64,000 nt of DNA from Pseudomaricurvus sp. HS19 (GCF_009857815.1 NZ_WVVW01000001.1:1116001-1180000), one strand, 5' to 3'; positions 17,634 to 28,146 are shown, numbered from the stretch's first letter. Notes: generated by a model not told the origin, from the sequence alone. Numbers and translations: made by a program.

Positions 17634-18258
17634 TGATTTTCTCCGCTTTCGCCTGGCGTACAAACGCCATCATCTGTTCGACGTCTTTCTTTCCCGGTGC
17701 CGCTTCGACACCACCACTGACATCCACGCCGTACACTCCTGTCGCCGCTACTGCCGCCGCTACATTCCCGGCATTCAGACCACCGGCCAGAACCAGAGCT
17801 ACATCACTCTGTTGCGGCACCCGCTGCCAATCGAAGGTCTCGCCGGTTCCACCGGGCACTCCGGCCCGGTAGGCGTCCAGCAGGATACCCACAGCCGACG
17901 GGTACTGCGTCATGGCCGCGGTCACATCCAACCCCTCTTTCATACGCAGGGCTTTGTAAAATGGACGCTGATACTGCGCACATTGAGCGTCACTTTCGTT
18001 GCCGTGGAACTGCAATACGTGCAGCGGCACCTGTGCCAGCACCCGCTGTACAAACGCCTCCGGCGCATCCACAAACAAGCCCACCACGGTCACAAAAGGG
18101 CCGACACTCCTGGCAATTTCCGCGGCCTGTTCCACACTCACATGACGCGGGCTCTTTTCATAGAACACCAGCCCGATGGCATCCGCCCCGGCCGCCGCCG
18201 CCTGACGGGCGTCCCCGACCGAGGTAATACCGCAAATCTTGACCCGCACCTGTGCCAT
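17626..18258 (-). CDS. trpF: Phosphoribosylanthranilate isomerase
   Basis: Amadori isomerisation of phosphoribosylanthranilate in tryptophan synthesis. 210-aa TIM barrel starting [20 protein letters not shown], which holds the catalytic Cys (KICGIT). The catalytic Asp lies in [19 protein letters not shown], whose SSGVE-like loop binds phosphate. The [14 protein letters not shown] segment is typical. It overlaps trpB. The other trp genes (trpEGDC) are not in the window, so the pathway is split. Confidence 0.96.
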   Translation of the reverse strand: MAQVRVKICGITSVGDARQAAAAGADAIGLVFYEKSPRHVSVEQAAEIARSVGPFVTVVGLFVDAPEAFVQRVLAQVPLHVLQFHGNESDAQCAQYQRPFYKALRMKEGLDVTAAMTQYPSAVGILLDAYRAGVPGGTGETFDWQRVPQQSDVALVLAGGLNAGNVAAAVAATGVYGVDVSGGVEAAPGKKDVEQMMAFVRQAKAEKISE

Positions 18259-18370
18259 GACCCCTGTGTCCGCGACCCCGGCTGCCTACCCCGCCAGGGC
18301 CCAAAATGAAGCGCCCGATACTAACAGAACTGTAGCGCAAATGCTGTATCTGCCCCCGATTCCCCGCTGC

Positions 18371-19285
18371 TCAGCCGCCACCAAAGCCACCCAGCGGCTC
18401 GCTGAAGAATATCGGCCCCGGCGCCGGACGCGGCAAGCGGAATTCGTCCGGATAATCGACCCCCACCAGATGCAGCCCCTGGGGCTTTGCCGTGACCCCG
18501 GCCAGTCGACGATCCCTGCCCTCCAGCACCTCGGCCACCCAGCCCGGCGACTGCTCCCCCTTGCCCACCGGCAACAGGGCGCCCATGATATTGCGCACCA
18601 TATGGTGCAGGAAGGCGTTGGCGCGAACCTCAGCCACCAGCAGATCGCCGCGACGGGCCAGGTGCAGGTACTCGATGGTGCGCACCGGGCTGCGGGCCTG
18701 ACATTGGGAAGCACGGAAAGCACTGAAGTCGTGGCACCCCACCAAATACGATGCCGCCTCCTGCATGGCCGCCAGGTCCAGCTCTTCGCGCACCCAGGTG
18801 AGCTGCTGGAAAGCCAGCGCCGGGCGCTGTGGCGTGTTGATGATGACATAGCGATAGGTGCGGCTTTGGGCACTGAAGCGCGCGTGAAAGCGCGGGGTTA
18901 CCTCGCAGGCCCAGCGCACAGCCACTTCACCCGGCAGGCGTGTATTGACGCCCCGGGTCCAGGCCCTCTCCGGGCGGCGGGCCATGGTGTCAAAGTGCAC
19001 CACCTGATTGGTGGCGTGCACGCCGGTGTCTGTACGCCCGGCACAAACCAGAGTGACAGGCTCATCCGCCACGGAGGAGAGAGCCTTTTCCAGCGCCTGC
19101 TGCACCGTTGCAACGCCACTGGGCTGCTTCTGGAAGCCGTGAAAGACCGCACCGTTGTATTCGAGCCCCATCGCCACCCGCACCATGCCATCGGGAAACA
19201 CCCCCTCTTCGAGAATTTCGACGTTGCGCTCGTAGGGCTTTTGCACCGGCGGATAGGGTTCGGACATGTCGGGCTCTGTAGTCAT
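18371..19285 (-). CDS. truA: tRNA pseudouridine(38-40) synthase
   Basis: Makes pseudouridine at positions 38-40 of the tRNA anticodon stem. 304 aa from the ATG at 19285; an ATG at 19267 is an alternative, and upstream readings run into the fimV terminator. The catalytic Asp is in CAGRTDTGVHATNQVVHFDT. Also seen are YNGAVFHGFQKQ, FHARFSAQSRTYRY and NAFLHHMVRNIMGALLPVG. The N-terminus is about 30 residues longer than in E. coli, an extension also common in Pseudomonas-type TruA. It lies between fimV and trpF as in Pseudomonas. Confidence 0.95.
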   Translation of the reverse strand: MTTEPDMSEPYPPVQKPYERNVEILEEGVFPDGMVRVAMGLEYNGAVFHGFQKQPSGVATVQQALEKALSSVADEPVTLVCAGRTDTGVHATNQVVHFDTMARRPERAWTRGVNTRLPGEVAVRWACEVTPRFHARFSAQSRTYRYVIINTPQRPALAFQQLTWVREELDLAAMQEAASYLVGCHDFSAFRASQCQARSPVRTIEYLHLARRGDLLVAEVRANAFLHHMVRNIMGALLPVGKGEQSPGWVAEVLEGRDRRLAGVTAKPQGLHLVGVDYPDEFRLPRPAPGPIFFSEPLGGFGGG

Positions 19286-19350
19286 CTGCAGCGGGAATAA
19301 CGGGTTACAACACACCTGGCGAGGCGCTGCTGACTGCGACCCGCAGGAAT

Positions 19351-19387
19351 AAAAAAACCTTGTGCACCGGTCAGCGCACAAGGTTTT
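19351..19387 (-). terminator. Rho-independent terminator after fimV
   Basis: A 12-bp stem AAAACCTTGTGC/GCACAAGGTTTT with a 10-nt loop; on the minus strand it runs into seven Ts. It insulates truA from fimV. Confidence 0.93.
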
Positions 19388-19412
19388 CAGGTAGCGGTTA
19401 CCCGCCGGACGA

Positions 19413-22400
19413 TCAGCCCATACGGGAGATCAGCTCCTGAGCCTCCTGGCGCTGCTGGTCGCTGCCTTCGGCAACCACTTCATCAAGAATATCGCGGGCA
19501 CCATCGCGGTCTCCCATATCGATATAGGCGCGCGCCAGGTCCAGTTTGGTAGCCACCTCATCGGTATCAGCCAAAAAGTCGAGATCGGCATCAAGGTCAT
19601 CGTCGCCACCCAGAACATCTTCCGGGGATGGGAGATCCGTCAAACCATCGCCCGACAACTCAACACTCTCCTGGGCAGGCTCGGCAAAATCAGGCATGGC
19701 ATCCAGCTCCGGCATCTCCAGATCCGCATCCAGCTGGGCCGAATCTGCAGCATTGTCGAGCCAGGAATCATCCTCGGCCAGACCATCGGAGAAGCTGTCG
19801 TCGCCACCTGCAGGCAGCTCGAAATCGCCCGCCAGATCACCACTGTCAAAGGTCTCGTCCAGCTGCGCCAGATCGGCGTCGGCAGAGAGTGCATCCAGCT
19901 CCTGATCCAGCGCGTCCAGATCCAGGGAGTCCAGATCCACATCAAAGGCGTCATCACCCAAGTCAGGCTCGGACTGGGACAGGTCCGGCGCTGCCGGCGC
20001 GGAATCGGCGAGCTCCAATGAGGAGTCGTCCAGCTCGAAGCTGTCAAAACTGTCGAATTCTACAGGCTCCTCCGGCTTGGCATCTGCCTCGCTCAAACCC
20101 GGTTCAACACTGCCTTGGTCATTCAGGGAAAAGTCCAGATCATCACCGAAACCGAGCGCCTCCCCACCCTCTTCGCTACCGGTGTCGGAGTCGAAATCCA
20201 GGCTCTCCAGATCAGAGGCCAGATCCAGAGACAGGTCGTCAGATGCCACCTCTTCAGAGCCCGCATCGTCGAGACTGAACTCCAGTGTGTCGGCATCGGC
20301 GTCCGCATCCAGATTGAAATCCAGGGTGTCGGTATCCGCGTCCGCATCCAGATTGAAGTCCAGGGTCAGATCCTCATCAGCGGCTGGCTGGTCTGCCGTT
20401 ACGCTGAATTCGTCGCTCAGGTCGAATTCAAGGTCCCCGGTTGCCGCCTCGTCAGCACCACTGTCAGAGGGGTCGTCGCCGAGGGTAAACTCAAGCGCTC
20501 CCAGATCTCCGGCCTCCATGTCATCGGCATCACCAAACGACGCCAGACCACCAAACTGCTCCGACAGCAGGCCCGCCCGGGCAATGGTTGCCGCATCGGC
20601 AGTGATCTGCAGGGCCGAATACTGCTTCTCGAAGCCGGGCTGGTTTTTGGTCTCGGCGTAGACCTCCAGCAGCTTGAATCGGGCAGCATCGTTGGTGGGA
20701 TCGGACTCCAGAGCGTTGAGCAGCATATCTTCCGCTTCGGCAAACTTGCCCAGTGAGATATAGATATCCGCCTCACCAACGACGTCTTCAGTCTGCGAGC
20801 GCGTCGCTTCAGGCGCCTCATCGGGATCGCTCTCAAATCCGGCATCAAAGTCGAAATCGTCCTGGTCGTCTTCGGCAGCCAGCTCCTGCATGACCACCTC
20901 ATCGAAAGCGTTGTCCACTTCCGCATCTGTGACGTCATCGAACGCCAGCTCCAGCTCCTCACTGTCAGCAGGCTCCTCCTGCTTACGCCGTCTGAGGAGC
21001 AACAGGCCAGCCAACAGCAGGGCTGCCACACCACCAGCAACGTAGGCGATGTTATCCATCACCATATCCATGAAACCGGGTTCCTGGCGGGAGGAGACCA
21101 CCACTTTGGTGGGGTCGGGCTTTTTCTTGTCAGCGGCCGGCTTTTGCGGCTCTTTTTTCTCTTTAACCACCGGGGCTGCTTCAGCAGCCGGTGGTACTGC
21201 CTCACCACCAACCTCTTCGGCTGGCGCTGGTGCGACTGTCTCTTTCACCACTTCTCCGGCAGCGCCGGTATCACTGGCTTCTGCTTTCTGACCGGCGGCC
21301 AGCTGCAGTGCTGCCAGCTCCTGACTGGAAACCTCCAGCAGACGTTCCATGGTATCGATCTGGTCCTGAAGCTCCTGCACCTGGCCTTTCAGCTGCGAAT
21401 TTTCTCGCCGGGAGCGGTCCAGCTCCTCCATGGAAATGGCCAGGTCATTTTGCAGTGACTCCACCTGGGCGCCATCGCCGGAGGAGGCCTCACCCGCGGC
21501 CCTGCCGCTGCTGGCTCCACTGCTGCTTTCAGCCGCAGCCACTTTCAACCGTCCGCTGACGCCGCCATCGGCAACGGCACCACCGCTGCGGGACTTGCTG
21601 GCATCCAGTTGTGGACCGGTGGCAGCACCGCCCCACTGATCGTTCTGCTGCGCTACTTCGCTGATTGCCTGAGTCTTGCTCAACTGGGCAATCTGGTCTG
21701 ACGTGGGCACACGCAACACCTGACCGCGACGCAGCAGGTTGATATTACCGTCAATAAAAGCTTCGGGATTGAGTCTCTGGATGGCCAGCATGGTCTGCTG
21801 GACGCTGAATTCGCGACCCGGGCGAACCTTCAGGGCAATAGCCCAAAGCGTGTCGTTGGCTGAGACAGGTCCGTAGACATCACCACCACGGGATGCGGTC
21901 TGGACAGGCTCAGCCTGTGTTTTTTTTGCCGGGGGCGCCTCTGCGGCATCCTCAGAGGTAGCTGCCTGGGCCTCTGTAGGCGCAGCGGCTGGCTCGGGGC
22001 GGCTCACAGGAGCCTTGGTCGCCGTTGCCGGCTGGCCACGGGAGACCTCCACCGGACGGGCCGTCTCATCACCAAAGACCGGCAGGTCCATCAACACCGT
22101 GTATTCGCGCAGGATACGACCGCTGGGCCACTGGGTTTCCAGCAGGAAGTTCAGGTAGGGTTCCCGCACCGGTTGCGGACTGGTCACGCGCACCACCGGC
22201 CCACCGGCAGCCTTCAGGTCGACATCAAACTTGAGACTGCTGAGGAAATAGACCCGATCTATACCGGCCTTTTCAAAATCGGTGCCTGATGCCAGCACAA
22301 TACGGATCTCGTCTTCATTGAGATCCCGTACCTGCAACAGCTTGATTTCGGCTTCGAGAGGCTGATTGAGCCGGGACAACAGCTTGATCTCCCCCAGGCC

Positions 22401-22472
22401 CAAGGCGCTGGCGAAGTCTGCCCCCATTGCTCCCGCCAAACCTACGGCTAATGCCAGTTTACGAAGACGCAT
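19413..22472 (-). CDS. fimV: FimV-type polar hub / pilus assembly protein
   Basis: Large inner-membrane protein that organises type IV pili, type II secretion and cell poles in Pseudomonas. 1019 aa from the ATG at 22472, preceded by AAGGATCG; the longer reading to 22583 lacks a signal start. Order: signal peptide (1-24, LAVGLAGAMGADFASA), FimV N-terminal domain (25-140), LysM (about 199-256), coiled coil (about 360-420), membrane segment (VAGGVAALLLAGLLLLRRR), then a very acidic cytoplasmic region rich in Asp/Ser/Leu with a TPR-like segment, and the conserved FimV C-terminal domain (last 45 residues, KLDLARAYIDMGDRDGARDI). The acidic part holds a 39-nt tandem repeat. Confidence 0.93.
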   Translation of the reverse strand: MRLRKLALAVGLAGAMGADFASALGLGEIKLLSRLNQPLEAEIKLLQVRDLNEDEIRIVLASGTDFEKAGIDRVYFLSSLKFDVDLKAAGGPVVRVTSPQPVREPYLNFLLETQWPSGRILREYTVLMDLPVFGDETARPVEVSRGQPATATKAPVSRPEPAAAPTEAQAATSEDAAEAPPAKKTQAEPVQTASRGGDVYGPVSANDTLWAIALKVRPGREFSVQQTMLAIQRLNPEAFIDGNINLLRRGQVLRVPTSDQIAQLSKTQAISEVAQQNDQWGGAATGPQLDASKSRSGGAVADGGVSGRLKVAAAESSSGASSGRAAGEASSGDGAQVESLQNDLAISMEELDRSRRENSQLKGQVQELQDQIDTMERLLEVSSQELAALQLAAGQKAEASDTGAAGEVVKETVAPAPAEEVGGEAVPPAAEAAPVVKEKKEPQKPAADKKKPDPTKVVVSSRQEPGFMDMVMDNIAYVAGGVAALLLAGLLLLRRRKQEEPADSEELELAFDDVTDAEVDNAFDEVVMQELAAEDDQDDFDFDAGFESDPDEAPEATRSQTEDVVGEADIYISLGKFAEAEDMLLNALESDPTNDAARFKLLEVYAETKNQPGFEKQYSALQITADAATIARAGLLSEQFGGLASFGDADDMEAGDLGALEFTLGDDPSDSGADEAATGDLEFDLSDEFSVTADQPAADEDLTLDFNLDADADTDTLDFNLDADADADTLEFSLDDAGSEEVASDDLSLDLASDLESLDFDSDTGSEEGGEALGFGDDLDFSLNDQGSVEPGLSEADAKPEEPVEFDSFDSFELDDSSLELADSAPAAPDLSQSEPDLGDDAFDVDLDSLDLDALDQELDALSADADLAQLDETFDSGDLAGDFELPAGGDDSFSDGLAEDDSWLDNAADSAQLDADLEMPELDAMPDFAEPAQESVELSGDGLTDLPSPEDVLGGDDDLDADLDFLADTDEVATKLDLARAYIDMGDRDGARDILDEVVAEGSDQQRQEAQELISRMG
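20287..20364. repeat. 39-nt tandem repeat inside fimV
   Basis: Two near-identical 39-nt units (20287-20325, 20326-20364) encode two copies of a 13-residue Asp/Ala/Leu/Phe/Asn unit (TLDFNLDADAD type). In-frame expansion or loss would change the acidic linker length only. Confidence 0.85.
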
Positions 22473-22881
22473 AGATCGATCCTTTTTATATTTCCCTGGC
22501 CCCCAAGTGCCGACGAATCTTGTGTCCGATATCCATATCGGTCGGGCTTCCCATAACCCCAAGTGCTTTTGCTTACGATCCAAACGGGCAGAAACCTCGA
22601 ATAAATCTTCACTAACACACGTAAGTATTCAATATAAATAGTCTTTTAGCAACAATCGACCCACCCACTGTCAAGGGTTAGGAATTCGGCCAAGGCGCAA
22701 GTATGAAATAGTGCACAAATTCAGGCGCCACTGCCAACCTTTGCGACCAGCGGGCCCGATTCCAGCCTCGCCAACAGCGTCGCCCAGCCTGCGGCCACGA
22801 CCCTTACCCCCAAAACAACAGGGCCCGGCAAGTGCCGGGCCCTGTTGTTGCTGGCAAACAGCAATCCTGCGAGGACTATCC
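22473..22881. other. Intergenic region fimV-asd: fimV leader palindrome and asd terminator
   Basis: No gene is seen in these 409 nt. A perfect inverted repeat CCGATAT-CC-ATATCGG lies at 22526-22541, 54-69 nt before the fimV start. A TATATT element on the minus strand near 22633 could be a -10 box. The asd terminator is at 22814-22849. Confidence 0.6.
22814..22849 (-). terminator. Terminator after asd
   Basis: A perfect 17-bp stem (arm AACAACAGGGCCCGGCA) with a 2-nt loop, 32 nt after the asd stop. The T-run after it on the minus strand is short (TTTT). Confidence 0.85.
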
Positions 22882-23991
22882 TCAACCCTCAACCAGGATG
22901 CGCAGCATACGGCGCAAGGGTTCCGCCGCACCCCACAGCAGTTGGTCACCGACGGTGAATGCATTGAGGTACTCCGGCCCCATGCTCATTTTGCGCAGGC
23001 GACCCACCGGAATCGACAGGGTGCCGGTTACCTTGGTGGGAGTCAGGTCACGCATGGTCAGCTCGCGATCGTTAGGCACCACAGCCGCCCACTGGTTGGA
23101 TTCGGCGATAATGCTCTCAATATCTGCCAGCGGTGCGTCCTGGGTCAACTTAATGGTCAGAGCCTGGCTGTGACAACGCATGGCCCCAATACGCACGCAG
23201 GTCCCATCGATGGCAATGGGGTTGTCACTGCGACCCAGAATCTTGTTGGCTTCGGCCTGCGCCTTCCACTCTTCGCGGCTCTGGCCATTGTCCAGCTGGG
23301 TATCAATAAACGGCAGCAGGCTGCCAGCCAGCGGATGACCAAACTGATCCGTCGGGAATTCGCCGCTGCGCATGGACTCGGCAATCTTGCGATCAATCTC
23401 GAGGATGGCACTGGCCGGGTCAGCCAGCTCGGGGGCCACAGCATCGCGCAGAGCGCCCATCTGGGAAATTAGTTCGCGCATATTCTGGGCGCCAGCGCCA
23501 CTGGCCGCCTGGTAAGTCATGGCCGACACCCACTCCACCAGACCTTCCTTGAACAGACCACCCAGCCCCATCAGCAGCAGACTGACAGTACAGTTACCAC
23601 CGATGTAGTTTTTCACACCCTTGGTCAGGCCGTCACGGATCACACCGTCGTTAACGGGATCGAGAATAATCAGGGCGTCGTCCGCCATACGCAGGCTGGA
23701 GGCCGCATCAATCCAATAGCCATCCCAGCCGGACTTGCGCAGCTCAGGGAATACTGACTTGGTGTAATCACCACCCTGACAGGAAACAATGGCGTCCAGC
23801 GTGGACAGTTCGGTGATGTCGCTGGCGTCTTTCAGCGCAGGAATATCCTTGCCAATGGCAGGACCCTGACCACCCACATTGGAGGTGGTGAAAAAGATTG
23901 GCTCGATGTCAGCAAAATCGTTTTCTGCCAGCATACGCTCCATCAATACGGAGCCCACCATACCACGCCATCCGACAAATCCTACGCGCAT
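22882..23991 (-). CDS. asd: Aspartate-semialdehyde dehydrogenase
   Basis: NADPH-dependent reduction of aspartyl phosphate, the branch point to lysine/diaminopimelate, threonine and methionine. 369 aa, E. coli type. N-terminal nucleotide motif [17 protein letters not shown]; catalytic Cys in [19 protein letters not shown]; catalytic His in [18 protein letters not shown]. It lies between leuB and fimV as in Pseudomonas, but the second Asd/Usg-like homologue often found beside it there is absent. Confidence 0.97.
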   Translation of the reverse strand: MRVGFVGWRGMVGSVLMERMLAENDFADIEPIFFTTSNVGGQGPAIGKDIPALKDASDITELSTLDAIVSCQGGDYTKSVFPELRKSGWDGYWIDAASSLRMADDALIILDPVNDGVIRDGLTKGVKNYIGGNCTVSLLLMGLGGLFKEGLVEWVSAMTYQAASGAGAQNMRELISQMGALRDAVAPELADPASAILEIDRKIAESMRSGEFPTDQFGHPLAGSLLPFIDTQLDNGQSREEWKAQAEANKILGRSDNPIAIDGTCVRIGAMRCHSQALTIKLTQDAPLADIESIIAESNQWAAVVPNDRELTMRDLTPTKVTGTLSIPVGRLRKMSMGPEYLNAFTVGDQLLWGAAEPLRRMLRILVEG

Positions 23992-24060
23992 TGTTACCTT
24001 CTCTAATTGCGGTTAATAACTGAGCAAGTCGCTCAAAGTGAGGGCGCAGAGTTTACCACA

Positions 24061-24091
24061 AAAAAGGGGCGGTCTGCGACCGCCCCTTTTT
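24061..24091 (-). terminator. Rho-independent terminator after leuB
   Basis: Stem AAAAAGGGGCGGTC/GACCGCCCCTTTTT with loop TGC; symmetric, so it could act on both strands. It separates leuB from asd. Confidence 0.93.
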
Positions 24092-24114
24092 AACCTCTCC
24101 ACTGCTGGCTGCGA

Positions 24115-25191
24115 TCAGAGCGCAGCAACCACCGCATCACCCATGACCGAAGTGGACACCTGGGTCATGCCTTCGGACATGATATCTCCGGTGCGCAGGC
24201 CCTGGTCCAGCACCTTGCTCACTGCCGCTTCAATGCGGTCAGCAGCGGCACCTTCCTGCAGCGAGTAGCGCAGCAGCATGGCGGCGGAAAGGATAGTGGC
24301 CAACGGGTTGGCGACGCCTTGACCGGCGATGTCCGGTGCCGAGCCGTGGCATGGCTCATAGAAGCCCTTGCTGCCCTCGTTGAGGGAGGCTGACGGCAAC
24401 ATGCCGATAGAGCCGGTGATCATGGAGGCCTCGTCAGAGAGGATGTCACCAAACAGGTTGCCGGTAACGATAACGTCAAACTGCTTGGGATTGATCACCA
24501 ACTGCATGGCCGCGTTATCCACGTACATATGGCTGAGGGTAACTTCGGGGTAGTCCTTGGCCACCTCCTCCATAATCTCGCGCCACAGCACGGTCACCTC
24601 CAGCACGTTGGCCTTGTCCACAGAGCAGACGCGCTTGTTGCGCTGCATGGCAGAGTCAAAGGCCACCTTGGCGATACGGCGGATCTCGGATTCACTGTAG
24701 ACGTCTGTGTTGTAACCCTGACGCTCACCGTTTTCCAGTGTGCGGATACCGCGCGGTTCACCAAAATAGATACCGCCAGTCAGTTCACGCACGATCAGGA
24801 TATCGAGACCGGCCACTAACTCCTTCTTCAGCGGCGAGGCGTCAGCCAGCTGCGGGAAGGTGATCGCCGGGCGCAGGTTACCGAACAGGTCCAGATCGGA
24901 ACGAATGTCCAGCAGGCCAGCTTCCGGGCGCAGGTGGCGCTCGGTCTTGCCATCCCACTGCGGACCACCAACCGCACCAAACAGAATGGCATCGGCGGCA
25001 CGGGCCTTGGCACGGGTCTCTTCCGGATAGGGGTGGCCAAACTGGTCATAGGCGCGACCGCCCAGCATGCCCTCAATAAACTCCAGGCCCAGGTTATCCT
25101 GCTCATTCACAGCTTCCAGCACCTTGCGGGCCTCGGCGATAATTTCGGGGCCGATACCGTCCCCTTCCATAATCAATACAGTACGACTCAT
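24115..25191 (-). CDS. leuB: 3-isopropylmalate dehydrogenase
   Basis: NAD-dependent oxidative decarboxylation in leucine synthesis. 358 aa from the ATG at 25191, after AGGATAAGAGA; the reading from 25245 adds a non-conserved leader. Motifs are [13 protein letters not shown], the substrate Arg/Asp/Glu segment [32 protein letters not shown] (metal Asp residues), and [18 protein letters not shown] (nucleotide loop). It follows leuC-leuD, with a PEBP-family gene between leuD and leuB. Confidence 0.97.
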   Translation of the reverse strand: MSRTVLIMEGDGIGPEIIAEARKVLEAVNEQDNLGLEFIEGMLGGRAYDQFGHPYPEETRAKARAADAILFGAVGGPQWDGKTERHLRPEAGLLDIRSDLDLFGNLRPAITFPQLADASPLKKELVAGLDILIVRELTGGIYFGEPRGIRTLENGERQGYNTDVYSESEIRRIAKVAFDSAMQRNKRVCSVDKANVLEVTVLWREIMEEVAKDYPEVTLSHMYVDNAAMQLVINPKQFDVIVTGNLFGDILSDEASMITGSIGMLPSASLNEGSKGFYEPCHGSAPDIAGQGVANPLATILSAAMLLRYSLQEGAAADRIEAAVSKVLDQGLRTGDIMSEGMTQVSTSVMGDAVVAAL

Positions 25192-25252
25192 TCTCTTATC
25201 CTGAACAATGACAGGCGCCATGGCCGGCGCCTGATCGTAAAACAATAACCAA

Positions 25253-25804
25253 CTAGCGTCCGTAGGTAGCCGTAAAAGTGGCCTGCCCCAAACGATTGGC
25301 GTTAATCATAAAACCCAGCAACGCCGCCGACGCATCCTCGGGCAGCTCCAGCTTTTCCAGCCCCAGCGCGTGCACAGTGAAGATGTAACGATGGGGTTTG
25401 TCACCCACCGGTGGGCAAGCCCCGCCAAAGGCGTAGCTGCCGTAATCGTTGCGCACATGCAACGCCCCGGCAGGCAATCCGGCACCGCCCTCCTCTCCGG
25501 CATTAGCCGGCAACTCAGTCTCCGGCGCCGGGATGTTGTATACCAGCCAGTGCCACCAGCCGGAACCGGTGGGCGCATCCGGGTCGTACACCGTTACCGC
25601 GAAGCTTTTTGTACCCTTCGGGGTTCCACTCCACTTCAGCACCGGTGAGCGGTTATCACCCTCGCAACCAAAGCCCTGGTAGACAAAGGCGTCTGTCAGG
25701 GTTGAGTCCGGTGCGATCTCCGGACTGACGAGAGTAAACTCGGCCGCTGCAACCGCTTGCGCCAGCAACAACGCTGACAATCCGCCTAAGCACTTTTTCC
25801 ACAT
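25253..25804 (-). CDS. YbhB/YbcL-type PEBP (Raf-kinase-inhibitor-like) protein
   Basis: 183-aa exported protein of the phosphatidylethanolamine-binding family; bacterial members have no settled function. A signal peptide is visible ([15 protein letters not shown], cleavage near residue 20). The ligand-pocket motifs are [20 protein letters not shown] and YGGACPP-type ([22 protein letters not shown]). The ATG at 25804 is preceded by AAGGAGA. It lies between leuD and leuB on the same strand, 84 nt after leuD and 61 nt before leuB, so it may be co-transcribed with the leucine genes. Confidence 0.92.
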   Translation of the reverse strand: MWKKCLGGLSALLLAQAVAAAEFTLVSPEIAPDSTLTDAFVYQGFGCEGDNRSPVLKWSGTPKGTKSFAVTVYDPDAPTGSGWWHWLVYNIPAPETELPANAGEEGGAGLPAGALHVRNDYGSYAFGGACPPVGDKPHRYIFTVHALGLEKLELPEDASAALLGFMINANRLGQATFTATYGR

Positions 25805-25888
25805 GGCAAATCTCCTTTTGCATTTTTGGGCTGAAACGTCCGGCACCCCGGGGGACGCCGGACGGACTGGCGCATTAAGACAGCAACC

Positions 25889-26542
25889 TTACCCGGCGAC
25901 GATTGCACCAAACAACCAGGGCGCCTGCTGCTTGCGGCGCTCTTCGTATTCACGAATGGAATCGGCTTCCTGCAAGGTCAGGCCGATATCATCCAGTCCA
26001 TTGAGCAGGCAATGCTTGCGGAATTCATCCACCTCGAAACTGAAGCTTTCACCCGCAGGGGTGGTAACCACTTGCGCGGCAAGATCGATAGTCAGCTCAT
26101 AGCCTTCGCTGGCATACATCTCGCTAAACAGCTGATCCACAATCTCTGCCGACAGAATGATTGGCAGCAAGCCGTTCTTGAACGAATTGTTAAAGAAAAT
26201 ATCCGCGTAGCTCGGTGCAATAATGGCACGGAAACCGTAATCGTCCAGCGCCCATGGCGCGTGTTCACGACTGGAACCACAGCCGAAATTTTCCCGCGCC
26301 AGCAGGACACTGGCACCGCTGTAGCGAGGGAAATTCAGCGGGAAGTCCATATTCAATGGACGCTGGCTGCAATCCTGATCCGGCTGCCCCTCGTCCAGGT
26401 AGCGCAATTCATCAAACAGGTTTTTACCAAACCCGGTGCGCTTGATGGACTTGAGGAAGTTCTTCGGAATAATCATATCGGTATCGACATTGGCGCGATC
26501 CATGGGCGCCACGATACCTTTGTGCTGGGTAAAACTTTTCAC
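25889..26542 (-). CDS. leuD: 3-isopropylmalate dehydratase small subunit
   Basis: Small subunit of isopropylmalate isomerase, providing the substrate-specificity loop. 217 aa. Markers are [39 protein letters not shown] and [15 protein letters not shown]. It starts 23 nt after leuC and functions as a heterodimer with it. Confidence 0.97.
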   Translation of the reverse strand: MKSFTQHKGIVAPMDRANVDTDMIIPKNFLKSIKRTGFGKNLFDELRYLDEGQPDQDCSQRPLNMDFPLNFPRYSGASVLLARENFGCGSSREHAPWALDDYGFRAIIAPSYADIFFNNSFKNGLLPIILSAEIVDQLFSEMYASEGYELTIDLAAQVVTTPAGESFSFEVDEFRKHCLLNGLDDIGLTLQEADSIREYEERRKQQAPWLFGAIVAG

Positions 26543-26565
26543 GTCAGTTTCTCCTGTAAAGCGGC

Positions 26566-27984
26566 TTACAGATCGCGCACGTCAACAAAGTGACCGGCAA
26601 TCGCCGCAGCGGCTGCCATAGCCGGGCTCACCAGGTGGGTACGACCACCGTAGCCCTGACGACCTTCGAAGTTGCGGTTTGAAGTGGAAGCGCAATGCTC
26701 ACCGTTGCCAAGCTTGTCGGCGTTCATGGCCAGACACATGGAACAGCCCGGCTCGCGCCATTGAAAGCCCGCTTCCAGCAGAATCTTGTCCAGCCCTTCC
26801 GCTTCCGCCTGGGCTTTCACCAGACCGGAACCCGGTACCACCATCGCCTCTTTGACATTGGCGGCGACCTTGCGGCCCTTCGCTACTTCAGCTGCCGCAC
26901 GAATGTCTTCGATGCGGGAGTTGGTGCAGGAACCGATAAAGACCTTGTCCACATGGATGTCGGTAATCTTTTGGCCAGCAGCGAGGCCCATGTACTGCAG
27001 CGCGCGTTCAATACCCGCCTTCTTCACGGGATCGTTTTCGGCGGCGGGATCCGGCACGGCGGCATCCACCGGCAATACCATCTCGGGAGAAGTACCCCAG
27101 CTTACCTGCGGTTTGATAGAGGCGCCGTCAATTTCAACCACCTTGTCAAACTGTGCATCGGCATCGCTCACCAGCTCGCGCCACTCAGCCACTGCCATCT
27201 CCCACTGCTCACCTTTTGGCGCGTAGGTACGACCCTTCACGTAGTCGATGGTGGTCTGGTCAACCGCCACCATACCGGCGCGGGCACCCGCTTCAATGGC
27301 CATGTTACAGACGGTCATGCGCCCTTCCATAGACATATCGAGGAACACCTGGCCGCCAAACTCAACCGCGTAGCCAGTACCACCGGCGGTACCGATCTTG
27401 CCGATAATGGCCAGCACCACGTCCTTGGGCGTGACGCCGGCACCCAGCTCGCCGTCCACACGGATCAGCATGTTCTTCATTTTCTTGGCCACCAGGCACT
27501 GGGTCGCCATTACATGCTCCACCTCGGAGGTGCCGATACCGTGAGCCAGGGCACCCAGGGCGCCGTCAGTGGCGGTGTGGGAGTCGCCGCAGACAATGGT
27601 CATGCCGGGCAGGCAAGCGCCGCTCTCCGGGCCAATTACGTGCACGATGCCCTGACGCTGGTCATTGATCTTGTACTCGACGATGCCGAACTCATCGCAG
27701 TTGTCGTCCAGGGTTTTTACCTGGATGCGGGAGACGGAATCCTCGATACCGTCCACACCGGAGGCACGCTCCTTCTGGGTGGTGGGTACGTTGTGATCCG
27801 GGGTCGCCAGGATGCTGTCCACACGCCAGGGCTTGCGACCGGCCATGCGCAGGCCTTCAAACGCCTGCGGGGTGGTCACTTCATGAATAATGTGGCGGTC
27901 GATGTAGATCAACGCCGAGCCATCATCCCGCTCTTTGACGAGATGGGCTTCCCAGAGTTTGTCGTAGAGGGTCTTGCCTGCCAT
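26566..27984 (-). CDS. leuC: 3-isopropylmalate dehydratase large subunit
   Basis: Aconitase-type [4Fe-4S] enzyme of leucine synthesis. 472 aa. The three cluster cysteines are visible in [17 protein letters not shown] and [44 protein letters not shown] is the family signature region. It is first of the leucine genes and divergent from the LysR regulator, with a LysR-type box between them. Confidence 0.98.
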   Translation of the reverse strand: MAGKTLYDKLWEAHLVKERDDGSALIYIDRHIIHEVTTPQAFEGLRMAGRKPWRVDSILATPDHNVPTTQKERASGVDGIEDSVSRIQVKTLDDNCDEFGIVEYKINDQRQGIVHVIGPESGACLPGMTIVCGDSHTATDGALGALAHGIGTSEVEHVMATQCLVAKKMKNMLIRVDGELGAGVTPKDVVLAIIGKIGTAGGTGYAVEFGGQVFLDMSMEGRMTVCNMAIEAGARAGMVAVDQTTIDYVKGRTYAPKGEQWEMAVAEWRELVSDADAQFDKVVEIDGASIKPQVSWGTSPEMVLPVDAAVPDPAAENDPVKKAGIERALQYMGLAAGQKITDIHVDKVFIGSCTNSRIEDIRAAAEVAKGRKVAANVKEAMVVPGSGLVKAQAEAEGLDKILLEAGFQWREPGCSMCLAMNADKLGNGEHCASTSNRNFEGRQGYGGRTHLVSPAMAAAAAIAGHFVDVRDL

Positions 27985-28113
27985 AGGGTCCTCACTGCAC
28001 GGCTAATCACCGTTATTGGGGTTACTGCTGCGGGGCCTCAGCCCCGATCACGGAATGAGCGAATTTTAGGAACTGCCGACAAATAATACAAATTCATCTT
28101 TTTTATAATTTGA

Positions 28114-28128
28114 ATTCCAGATTGGAAT
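28114..28128. promoter_or_regulatory. LysR-type operator between leuC and its divergent regulator
   Basis: Inverted repeat ATTCC-AGATT-GGAAT, which fits the T-N11-A rule for LysR boxes, flanked by AT-rich DNA with TATA-like elements for leuC. It lies 18 nt before the regulator start and 130 nt before leuC, the usual position for a divergent autoregulated LysR pair. Confidence 0.7.
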
Positions 28129-28146
28129 ACCATTAGGATGGCAGGT

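Noticed and set aside
22671-22964. 97-codon frame between fimV and asd
   Set aside because: It runs through the asd terminator stem and into asd in another frame.
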